Below, piece by piece: positions 8,362 to 15,235 of a DNA stretch of 37,818 nucleotides (positions within the stretch are counted from its first letter, which is position 1; each line of letters starts with the position of its first letter). The position numbers were made by a program, and so were the translations under genes. The notes under the pieces were generated by a model that did not search any database, was not told the DNA's origin, and saw only the letters and a program-made list of their open reading frames with translations. The stretch comes from Streptomyces sp. CC53 (GTDB lineage Bacteria > Actinomycetota > Actinomycetes > Streptomycetales > Streptomycetaceae). The DNA lies in contig NZ_MKXB01000013.1 of NCBI RefSeq assembly GCF_001865245.1, forward strand, positions 1-37,818, in the 5' to 3' direction.

Positions 8362-8389
8362 TTGCGGGACAGCATGGTTGACGTACAGT
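8362..8389 (+). promoter_or_regulatory. Candidate rightward promoter
   Basis: TTGCGG (8362-8367) and TACAGT (8384-8389) are separated by 16 bp. They lie about 50 bp upstream of the GTG start of the frame-broken small gene at 8439 and back onto the start of the divergent ATP-binding gene. Confidence 0.4.
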
Positions 8390-8438
8390 CACCGCAACAA
8401 GCGCTTCAGGCATATTCCCGCGCGAAGGAGTACGGGTA

Positions 8439-8818
8439 GTGCATACTGTGCGACGCTCACGCCGGGCAGTCGAACGCGAGGGCGTGCCGCACCCCAGTGC
8501 CCCACCGCCGCGCGGTCGCCACGGAGGGCACCGGAGCCGGGCGGTCCGCTCCGGCGCGCGACGGGCACGGGCCGACCGCGGGCACGACGGCCCTGACGGT
8601 CACCGCCCGTCACCGAACCCGGGCCGGCGCCCGCCGCCGGGCCCGTCACCGACGCTGCCGCCGGTCCCGCCGCCCGCGCACCGACCGCCCTGCCGTCCGT
8701 CTCCTCCGCCCCACCCGCCGTTCCCGTTCCGTCGCGCGGCGGTGGGGCCGCGGGGGCGCTCCTGGTTCCGCCCGGGCGTCCCCCGCGCCCGCCCGGCAGG
8801 GGCGTCACGGCAGCATGA
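8439..8818 (+). pseudogene. Small Ala/Pro/Thr-rich gene apparently broken by two short tandem duplications
   Basis: A strong ribosome site (GAAGGAG, 8424-8430) lies 8 nt before GTG at 8439. The reading frame begins with HTVRRSRRAVEREGVPH. A good third-position G/C signal then moves to the next frame after 8497 (reading HRRAVATEGTGAGRSAPARD) and to the third frame after about 8609 (reading VTEPGPAPAAGPVTDAAAG), ending at TGA 8816-8818. Each shift falls on a near-perfect tandem repeat: 13 bp at 8484-8496/8497-8509 and 10 bp at 8599-8608/8609-8618. Removing one copy of each restores a single frame of about 115 codons. The product is an Ala/Pro-rich, probably disordered protein of unknown function. 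Sequencing error is an alternative. The end overlaps the EF-hand gene by 14 bp. Confidence 0.45.
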
Positions 8819-9317
8819 AGTACCGCGCCAGCGCCGCGACCGCGTCCTCCTCTGCCACCCGCCCGTCCGCCCGTGCGTCGAGGGACGCGGCGGCCTGCGC
8901 CGCGGTGCCGCCGGGCACGCCGAGCACGCGCAGGGCCCGCTCCAGGCCGGCCGTACCGGTCCCCCCGCCGCCGTCGTCCGTCAGGGCGAGCACGGCCCGC
9001 ACGAAGGGCCGGGCGATCTCCGCGAACCGGTCCGGGTTGTCGTGCAGCCGCTTCACCGCGCCGTGCGCGAACTCCTCGTGGCTGACCCGCTGGTCCCCGT
9101 CCACGTCGGCGATGCCCGCGAGGCCCTGCCAGAACGCCTCCGCGCCGTACGCGAGCGCCTGTCCCCGGTCGGAGCGGTGCGGCACGCCGAACTCGGCGAG
9201 CAGGCGGCCGGCCGCCGTCGTGAAGTCCTCGCGCGAGATGTACCCGCTGCCCTCCTGGTCCAGCGCGGCGAACCGGGAGGCGATCCGGCGCTGGTACAGC
9301 TCCTCTGCGTCGTCCAT
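8805..9317 (-). CDS. EF-hand calcium-binding protein (calerythrin/CabC-like)
   Basis: A 170-residue cytosolic protein with four EF-hand positions. Loop 1 (DQEGSGYISRED, about residues 20-31) and loop 3 (DVDGDQRVSHEE, about 71-82) have good calcium-ligand patterns. The other two (around DDGGGGTGTAG and DARADGRVAEED) are weaker or degenerate. Length and layout match the calerythrin-like sarcoplasmic calcium-binding proteins found in Streptomyces, which are thought to buffer or sense calcium. The ATG at 9317 starts MDDAEELYQRR, typical of this family. It sits tail to tail over the end of a frame-broken gene and about 75 bp from the STAS gene, with no shared operon signal. Confidence 0.92.
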   Translation of the reverse strand: MDDAEELYQRRIASRFAALDQEGSGYISREDFTTAAGRLLAEFGVPHRSDRGQALAYGAEAFWQGLAGIADVDGDQRVSHEEFAHGAVKRLHDNPDRFAEIARPFVRAVLALTDDGGGGTGTAGLERALRVLGVPGGTAAQAAASLDARADGRVAEEDAVAALARYFMLP

Positions 9318-9392
9318 GCCGGGAGCGTACGACGGGAGTACAGGGGTTCGGGAGGCGCAGGGAGGCGCACGGCCGGTGCACGCTCCGCGGCG

Positions 9393-9773
9393 TCAGGCGG
9401 TGAGGGTGCCCGGCCCGTCCGCGACGCCGCCGGTGGCCGCCGGCACGTCGGGGTGGACGTCGAACAGCCGGCGCACGCCGAGCGCCGCGAGCACCCGGTT
9501 GACGTGCGAGCCTTCCACGGCGCCGCGCGCCGGGAGTATCAGCCGCAGCGCGCCCCGGCAGGAGTGCAGCAGCCGCCGGGCGGCGATGAGCACCCCGACA
9601 CCGCTGGAGTCGCAGAAGCGCACCCCGGACAGGTCCAGGACGAGGTGGTGGCACCCGTCGGCCACCACGTCGTGCACCCGGCGCCGCACCACGGCCGAGG
9701 AGACCAGGTCCAGTTCTCCGGAGATGTGCAGGACCGCCCAGTCCCCGTGCTCGGCCCGCTCCACGCTCAGCAT
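9393..9773 (-). CDS. STAS-domain anti-sigma factor antagonist
   Basis: About 126 residues, one STAS domain. The motif VRFCDSSGVGVLIAARR carries the serine (S56, directly after Asp55) that RsbW-type kinases phosphorylate in SpoIIAA and RsbV. When unphosphorylated such proteins bind the anti-sigma kinase and free the sigma factor. A GGAAAGG ribosome site (9786-9792) fits TTG at 9776 or ATG at 9773; I use the ATG. An upstream in-frame GTG at 9785 touches the ribosome site and is unlikely. The gene is divergent from the ECF sigma gene (start 9967) and near an RsbW-like gene (7835-8308), its probable partner class. Confidence 0.9.
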   Translation of the reverse strand: MLSVERAEHGDWAVLHISGELDLVSSAVVRRRVHDVVADGCHHLVLDLSGVRFCDSSGVGVLIAARRLLHSCRGALRLILPARGAVEGSHVNRVLAALGVRRLFDVHPDVPAATGGVADGPGTLTA

Positions 9774-9966
9774 CAAGTGCCGCACCTTTCCGCCCGCACG
9801 TGCCGGGCCTCCGCCAGGCCGCTCTTCCCGTCCCCGCTGCCCCATCCTGCCCGACCGAAACGCCCCGGGCGCAAGGTGGCCGCTTACCCGCCCCCGGCGG
9901 ACCGCCGGGCCGCGGCTCTTCCGCAAAGCCTCGTGCACCGCGGTGCGCGCCCTCTACATTCGGAGG

Positions 9967-10563
9967 ATGGGGAAGGACACACCGCCGCGCTGGGACCGCC
10001 GGATGCAGCAGCGGCTGGCGCGGGGCGAGGCGGCCGCGCTGGGCGAGCTCTACGACCGGTACGCCTCGCTCGTCCACCACACCGCCCACCGGGTGCTGGA
10101 AGACCAGGAGGCGGCCGACCAGGTCACCCGCGAGGTGTTCGGGTACGTGTGGGAGAACCCCGACGCGTTCGACCCACGCCAGGAGGGGTCCCTGCGCTCC
10201 TGGATCGCCCGCATCACCCGCCGGCAGGCCGTGTACCGGCTCCGGCAGAGCGGCGCCCGGGAACTCGCCGAGCGGGGCGACGCGTCCGCGGAGGAGACGG
10301 AGCGCCTGGAGCAGCGGGTGCGGCGGGCGGCGGTGGCGGCGCGCGCCGACTACATCGTCACGTCCATGCCGGCACCGCTGCGCAGGGCACTGGAACTGGC
10401 CTATTTCCAGCGCCGCGACTACCGGCAGACGGCGGCGGACCTCGGCGTGACCGAGGACGAGGCGCGGCGCCGGCTGCGCCTCGGCCTCCAGCTGCTGGCC
10501 ACGGCACACACCCGACCCTTGGACGGGCCCCCGCCGCCGGGCGGTGCGGGGCGGTCGCTGTGA
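9967..10563 (+). CDS. ECF-type RNA polymerase sigma factor
   Basis: A 198-residue group IV sigma factor. Region 2 (about residues 20-95) holds LGELYDRYASLVHHTAHRVL and the -10 recognition helix around SLRSWIARITRRQAV. Region 4 (about 130-180) holds the helix-turn-helix DYRQTAADLGVTEDEARRRL. The ATG at 9967 overlaps a GGAGG at a short distance. Its stop codon overlaps the GTG of the next gene, an anti-sigma factor with a zinc motif, so the two are translationally coupled and the downstream gene should bind this sigma factor. The divergent STAS gene suggests a further layer of control. The promoter it recognises cannot be read here, and no obvious autoregulatory promoter was found in the 190-bp spacer. 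Confidence 0.93.
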   Translation: MGKDTPPRWDRRMQQRLARGEAAALGELYDRYASLVHHTAHRVLEDQEAADQVTREVFGYVWENPDAFDPRQEGSLRSWIARITRRQAVYRLRQSGARELAERGDASAEETERLEQRVRRAAVAARADYIVTSMPAPLRRALELAYFQRRDYRQTAADLGVTEDEARRRLRLGLQLLATAHTRPLDGPPPPGGAGRSL

Positions 10564-11786
10564 GCGGGCCGACGGGCGGGGACGGCCCCGCGGAGGAGCG
10601 CGGCGGGCCGGTCGACGGCACGGCCCGGGTGCCGCCGCCCCGGCAGCCGGCCGACGACCACCCGGCCCCGGAGCCGGCGGTGGAGCTTCCCCACGGCGTC
10701 CTCAGGTCCCTCCTCGGGGCGTGGGCGCTGGCGGCGTGCTCCGCCGAGGAGACGGCTGCGGTGGAGGCCCACCTGACGGAGTGCGCGCCCTGCGCCGACG
10801 AGGCCCTGCGGCTGCGCGACGCGGTGGCGCTGCTGCACAGCGAGCGGGGCCTGGACCTGGACCCGCTGCTGCGGTCCAGCGTGCTGGAGAACTGCCTGGG
10901 CCGCCGCCCGGCCCGCGTCCCGGTGCCCGCGTGGGCGGGGCCGTACGACGCCGAGACGGCGCGTCTCGACGCGCTGCTCCAGGACTTCGGCGAGCCGGAG
11001 TGGCACGCGCCGGTGCGGCTGCGGTGGTTCGAGGGCGACCGGCAGGTGCAGCGCCGCACCTCGGTGGCCGCGGTCATCGGCCATCTGCTGGCGGTGGACG
11101 GCCTGGTCGCCGCGGCGCTGCACCTGGGCGACCCGCTGCCGGAGGCGCCTTCGGAGCCGTGCGGTCCGGCGGAGCGGACGGAGGCGTTCTGGCGGTCGGG
11201 CGGCCGCCCGCCCACCCGGGCGGTGCGGGGGCCGTGGCGGGAGCAGGCTCACACCCTCGTGCGGACGGTGTCCTTCGCGGGGCGGGGCGTGGCGGAACTG
11301 CCCGTCGGGTACGGCGGTTTCACGCTGCCGCTGAGGGACGCGTTCCTGGACCGCGCCTTCGAGTGCTGGATGCACGCCGAGGACATCGCGGACGCCGTCG
11401 ACTATCCGTACGAGCCGCCGGCGGGGGCGCACCTGCGCGGCATGGTCGCGCTGGCCGCCGAACACCTGCCGGGCGTGCTGGCGGAGCGGCGGCGTGCGGG
11501 TCTCGCCGCACCACCGCGGGGCCTCGTGGCGGCGGGGGCGCCGGGGCGGTCCCTGCACCTGGAGATCGAGGGCGCGGGCGGTGGTGACTGGTACGTCGCG
11601 CTGGACTCGCCCGCGGCCACCGGGTCGCCGGACCGCGTGGTCGCCCAGGTGGCCCTGGACGCGCTGGAGTTCTGCCGTCTCGTGGCGGGGCGGGTGACGC
11701 CGGAGGAGGCGGCCGCCGGACAGGCGGGCGACCGGGAGGCGGTCAGGGAGGTGCTGTACGCGGCGGCGTCCATGAGCCGCATCTGA
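10560..11786 (+). CDS. Zinc-binding anti-sigma factor fused to a mycothiol-dependent maleylpyruvate isomerase (DinB-like) domain
   Basis: A 408-residue protein starting at GTG inside the sigma gene's stop codon (GTGA overlap). Residues of about 45-85 form a ZAS zinc-binding anti-sigma domain with the H-x3-C-x2-C signature (HLTECAPC), which usually binds one zinc and clamps an ECF sigma factor. The remainder, from about residue 135, is a mycothiol-dependent maleylpyruvate isomerase/DinB-like bundle (ARLDALLQDFGEPEWH, then GHLLAVDGLVAAAL and FECWMHAEDIADAV). The His in GHLLAVD and the acid and His residues of WMHAED fit the metal site of that fold. No membrane segment is seen, so the protein is soluble and probably senses thiol or metal status. 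It should be the partner of the sigma factor upstream. Confidence 0.9.
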   Translation: MSGPTGGDGPAEERGGPVDGTARVPPPRQPADDHPAPEPAVELPHGVLRSLLGAWALAACSAEETAAVEAHLTECAPCADEALRLRDAVALLHSERGLDLDPLLRSSVLENCLGRRPARVPVPAWAGPYDAETARLDALLQDFGEPEWHAPVRLRWFEGDRQVQRRTSVAAVIGHLLAVDGLVAAALHLGDPLPEAPSEPCGPAERTEAFWRSGGRPPTRAVRGPWREQAHTLVRTVSFAGRGVAELPVGYGGFTLPLRDAFLDRAFECWMHAEDIADAVDYPYEPPAGAHLRGMVALAAEHLPGVLAERRRAGLAAPPRGLVAAGAPGRSLHLEIEGAGGGDWYVALDSPAATGSPDRVVAQVALDALEFCRLVAGRVTPEEAAAGQAGDREAVREVLYAAASMSRI

Positions 11787-12082
11787 CGCCCGCGACGGGT
11801 GGGGCACGTGCCCGCCCCCGGGCCGGGCTCCCGCGCGGGGCTCCGGAACGGGCAGGGCGCCCCGCCTCCCTGCCGTGGCGGAGCGCCCTGCGGCCTGCCG
11901 GTCCGCTCCGTGCGTCCGGACGCTGTGCCGGTCTGCGCCGTGTTCGGCCCGCGGGCCGCGGGCGGTTCACGGACCGTCGGCACCCGGTCCACGGGTGGTC
12001 CGGGTGCGCTGGTCCGCGGCCCCGGGGCGCCCGGCCCGCGGTCCGCGGCCGGTCCGGCGGGTGGGCCGGTGTGCGCTGCGGG
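11787..12082. other. GC-rich spacer between converging genes
   Basis: About 300 bp with no credible gene. It is made of repeated GGTCCGCGGCC-like and CCGCGGGC blocks that can form several hairpins. These may terminate the sigma/anti-sigma operon and the secreted-protein gene. No further function is visible. Confidence 0.4.
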
Positions 12083-12466
12083 TCAGCAGCGGTTCGGTAC
12101 GCCCCCGGTGCTGTCCCCGCTGAGGGCGATGGCCGTGACGTAGCCGTTCTTCTTGGGCCAGGGCCGGTCGATGAGCACCCACTTGCTGCTGGTGTATCCC
12201 TCGAGCGTGACCTTCTCGCCGTAGGTCCAGCAGATCGCGCTGTAGGTGTAGCCCGGCGACACGTAGCTGAGGATGGCGCTGCCGGTGTTCGGTGTCTCCC
12301 GGACGTTGGCCCGCAGCCAGGCATGGACCTGGGTGTTCAGGACCTGTGCGGGTGCGGCGGCGGGCTCAGCCTGCCGGGTGTCGGCCGCCTGGGCGCCGGT
12401 GACGCTCATGGCGAGCAGGGCGGCGGCTCCCGCGGCGGCGGCCGCGGCCTTGCGTGTGGTGCGCAT
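12083..12466 (-). CDS. Secreted SH3-like domain protein
   Basis: A 127-residue exported protein. The N terminus is a Sec signal peptide: basic MRTTRK, an Ala-rich hydrophobic stretch, and a cleavage site after AQA at about residue 27. The mature part (about residues 50-125) looks like a bacterial SH3 domain, with WLRANVRETPN then a GYTYSAICWTYGEKV strand pair and the final YVTAIALSGD. Two cysteines (in ICW and the last residue) could form a disulfide. GAGGGG lies 5 nt before ATG at 12466, which settles the start. Such proteins in Streptomyces are assumed to bind the cell wall, but no target is known. The gene is a single unit. Confidence 0.85.
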   Translation of the reverse strand: MRTTRKAAAAAAGAAALLAMSVTGAQAADTRQAEPAAAPAQVLNTQVHAWLRANVRETPNTGSAILSYVSPGYTYSAICWTYGEKVTLEGYTSSKWVLIDRPWPKKNGYVTAIALSGDSTGGVPNRC

Positions 12467-13307
12467 GACATTCCCCTCGGCGTCGGTCCGTACGTTCGTG
12501 CGCCATCCTCGCGGGGGCGGACGGCAGGCGGTAAGGCGTCTTTCTGCCCCGGTCCTCGGAGGGGCCCCCTTGACGTGCCCCGTGCCCGCCGGGCGGGATC
12601 GGAGGCGGCCGACGGCCCTGCTCTTGCGTGGGCCGTACACGCTTCGGGGTCCGCGTGCGGCTTCCCGGCGGCACGACTGATGCACGGCAATGAGCCATGA
12701 AGCACCCGCATCACGTCACACCAGCCACAGGAATCCCCGACTCCGGTGGCCGAACCCAGACAAAACGATCCAGCCGGGCCAACGGAACCGGCCGTTGCGG
12801 CCGCGTCAGGGCTCCGCCCGCAGATCCTCACGCATGACCGCTCGCCGGGCGAAGCACGTCGTCGCGCCTGGTGCCCCCGCGGACAGCCGTCACCGTCCCG
12901 GCGCTCGCCGCGCGCGCCTCGACGCCGCACGGATCCGAGTGCGCGAGGCGCCTCCTCGGAGGCGTCGACCGTCGGCTGCGGCGCCGTCAACGCCCACCGG
13001 CGCAGCCCTCCGCACGGTTCGGAGGCGTCCCGGGAGGCCTGACGGCGACCTCGCTGCCGCGGACCCGGCGGCGGGCGGCGCGGGGCTCCGGTCCACGACC
13101 GGGGCCAGAACGCCGAACGCACCATCCCGTGAAGGGCCGCGCATCGTGGCCGAGGGACGCCCGGAGGCGTGGAACACCTGGGGAGCCCGGGACGCCTGGA
13201 CGCGCGGAACGCCTGCGGAGTCCGTAGGAAACCCGGTGTGCCGGGCCGTGGGTGGTGCGGCAGGAACCGCTCCGCACGTGCGGGTACGGCGGCGGCGCCG
13301 TGGGAAA
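12467..13307. other. Large intergenic region without a credible gene
   Basis: About 840 bp upstream of the secreted-protein gene. The long reading frames are Arg-rich and lack a ribosome site, third-position bias or family similarity. GGAGGCGT occurs three times (near 12954, 13020 and 13162), and GAGGCGCCTC forms a short palindrome near 12942. The region may carry the promoter of the secreted-protein gene, but no clear -10/-35 pair was found. Confidence 0.4.
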
Positions 13308-13329
13308 CTCCCCCCGTTCACGGGGGGAG
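13308..13329 (-). terminator. Transcription terminator of purU
   Basis: A perfect 9-bp stem (13308-13316 and 13321-13329, CTCCCCCCG and its complement) with a TTCA loop lies 4 bp past the stop codon of purU. This is a very stable hairpin in the position of an intrinsic terminator. Confidence 0.8.
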
Positions 13330-13333
13330 CGCG

Positions 13334-14185
13334 TCAGGCGAAGACGACGGTGCGGGTGCCGTTGAGGAGGATGCGGCGCTCGGCGTGCCACTTGACCGCG
13401 CGGGCGAGGGCCTGGCACTCGACGTCGCGTCCCACGGCGACGAGCTGGTCGGGGGTGACCTCGTGGCCGACGCGCTCGACCTCCTGCTCGATGATCGGCC
13501 CCTCGTCGAGGTCGGCCGTCACGTAGTGGGCCGTCGCACCGATCAGCTTCACCCCGCGCACATGCGCCTGGTGGTAGGGCTTGGCGCCCTTGAAGCTCGG
13601 CAGGAACGAGTGGTGGATGTTGATGATGCGGCCGCTGAGCTGCTTGCACAGGTCGTCCGACAGGACCTGCATGTACCGGGCCAGCACCACCAGCTCGACG
13701 TTCTCCGACCGGACCAGCTCCAGCAGCTGGGCCTCGGCCTCCTGCTTCGTGTCCTTCGTCACCGGGATGTGGTGGAACGGGACATCGTACGACGCCACCA
13801 GCTCGGCGAAGTCCGTGTGGTTGGAGACCACCGCCACGACGTCCACCGGCAGCGCGCCGATCCGTGTGCGGAACAGCAGGTCGTTGAGGCAGTGACCGAA
13901 CTTCGACACCATGAGCACGACCCGCATGCGCTCGTCGGCGCGGTGGATCTGCCAGTCCATCGCGAAGGAGTCGCCGACCGCCGCGAAGCTGGCCCGCAGC
14001 TTGTCCACCGTGACCGGTGCTTCCGCGGAGAAGTGCACCCGCATGAAGAACAGGCCGGTGTCGCGGTCCCCGAACTGCTGACTGTCCTCGATGTTGCATC
14101 CCGTGATGAACAGGTAGCTCGACACGGCGTGCACGATGCCCTGCTTGTCCGGGCAGGAGAGGGTGAGGACGTACTGGTCGGTCAT
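13334..14185 (-). CDS. purU: Formyltetrahydrofolate deformylase
   Basis: A 283-residue enzyme that hydrolyses 10-formyltetrahydrofolate to tetrahydrofolate and formate, balancing one-carbon units for purine synthesis. The N-terminal ACT domain (LTLSCPDKQGIVHAVSSYL, residues about 6-80) is the known Met/Gly sensor. The formyl-transferase fold follows, with the catalytic loop IINIHHSFLPSFKGAKPY, then GATAHYV and DLDEGPIIEQ. The start is ATG at 14185 (MTDQYVLTLSCPD). The ribosome site is weak because the codon sits in a short inverted repeat (14183-14197). The gene is monocistronic with a strong terminator. All catalytic motifs are intact, so the call is secure. Confidence 0.96.
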   Translation of the reverse strand: MTDQYVLTLSCPDKQGIVHAVSSYLFITGCNIEDSQQFGDRDTGLFFMRVHFSAEAPVTVDKLRASFAAVGDSFAMDWQIHRADERMRVVLMVSKFGHCLNDLLFRTRIGALPVDVVAVVSNHTDFAELVASYDVPFHHIPVTKDTKQEAEAQLLELVRSENVELVVLARYMQVLSDDLCKQLSGRIINIHHSFLPSFKGAKPYHQAHVRGVKLIGATAHYVTADLDEGPIIEQEVERVGHEVTPDQLVAVGRDVECQALARAVKWHAERRILLNGTRTVVFA

Positions 14186-14197
14186 CCTGGCAGGATG
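14183..14197 (-). promoter_or_regulatory. Palindrome over the purU start codon
   Basis: CATCCTG-G-CAGGATG is a perfect inverted repeat with 7-bp arms and a 1-base centre. The purU ATG forms one end of it. As DNA it could be an operator. As RNA the loop is too small for a tight hairpin unless inner pairs open. It also takes the place of a normal ribosome site. Confidence 0.35.
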
Positions 14198-14540
14198 CCA
14201 CATTCGCCGGGGCCGGCCCGCACCGTGTCCGCTGGACGGGACCGGGGCCGGGGCCGGGCGGAGCCGGGCCGCGCGGGGGGGGCCGCCGCGGACCGGGGAG
14301 GGCGTGAGGCCCGAGCGGGACCGAGCGGGGCCACGAAGGTCACGGCCGCGACCGCGATGCCGCCCCGACCCCTTCGCTGTGCGCGCCCCGGTCGGAGATC
14401 CCAGGGGAGCCGGACCGCCGCGCGGGAGACCCCGTGGCCCGGAACACGGACGGCCCGGCGGGAAGAGGCCCCGGCGGGACATGGCGGGACGCGGCGCGAA
14501 GGCCGCCGCCGGGGACGGGCGGGAGGCCCCGGGTGCCCGG
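14198..14540. other. GC-rich intergenic region
   Basis: About 340 bp upstream of purU and downstream of the SCO4402-family gene, both leftward. It has runs such as CCGGGGCCGGGGCCGGG and a run of eight G but no credible gene or clear promoter. Nothing else is evident. Confidence 0.35.
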
Positions 14541-15026
14541 CTAGCGCGCGCCCGTCGTGATCCGCAGGGCCTCCAGGGTCCGCGGCGGCTCCTCCGGGTC
14601 CTCCCCGTCGTTCGCGGCCAGCAGCACGTGCGCCTCGCGGGCCGCCCGTACGGCCTCGGGCCAGGCCGGGTGGTCGAGGAACGCCGACACGGGGGCGTCG
14701 GCGCCGACCTGGTGCAGGATCCGCAGGACGCGCAGCACCGCCGCGTCGACCAGGGCCGCCTCGCCCGAGTCGCGGAATATCGTCCCGACGTACTTCTCGG
14801 CGGACCAGTTGTCCAGCCAGGTGTCCTCCACCAGCCGGTACACGGCGTCCGTGACGTCCCCGTACCCTTCCCTGCCCGCCAGCCAGCACTCCTCGTGGAA
14901 GCGGGTGTCGGAGAGCATGTGCAGCGCCGAGCGGACGTTCGCCCGCCAGCGCCACCACGGTATGTCGTTGAGCGGCATGCCGCCCATGGTGGAGGAGCGA
15001 CGGCCGCGACGGGAAGAGTTCATCAT
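14541..15026 (-). CDS. SCO4402 family protein (conserved hypothetical)
   Basis: A 161-residue protein that I recognise as a member of a family conserved across Streptomyces and named after SCO4402. It is small and soluble, with no signal or membrane segment. The most conserved-looking stretch is WRWRANVRSALHMLSD, then VTDAVYRLVEDTWL and NWSAEKYVGTIFRD. The C-terminal half is predicted helical and acidic (NDGEDPEEPP). No catalytic motif is visible and the function is unknown. ATG at 15026 has AAGGTG nearby; internal starts (MGGMPL) are also possible. It is alone on this strand, divergent from a lipoprotein gene about 210 bp away. Confidence 0.82.
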   Translation of the reverse strand: MMNSSRRGRRSSTMGGMPLNDIPWWRWRANVRSALHMLSDTRFHEECWLAGREGYGDVTDAVYRLVEDTWLDNWSAEKYVGTIFRDSGEAALVDAAVLRVLRILHQVGADAPVSAFLDHPAWPEAVRAAREAHVLLAANDGEDPEEPPRTLEALRITTGAR

Positions 15027-15235
15027 CGTTCACCTTGTGGCCTCGGTCCTTGCGGAACCGGGCCCGGAGGAGCTATCGGCGCACGTGCCGACCGGCGTCC
15101 GGCACTTCGCGATCGTAACGTCCCCGCCGTGCGGGGCCGCGCCCGGCCACCGGATCCCGCAATTCACCGGGGCGTCACCCCCTGTTGAACCACGCACACT
15201 GCACCGTTACCCATGAGGCGGAAGTGTGCGTGTTC

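Noticed and set aside
12690..13526. Rightward Arg-rich frame of 278 codons
   Set aside because: Low-complexity Arg/Pro composition, no Shine-Dalgarno, and it overlaps the end of purU in antisense.
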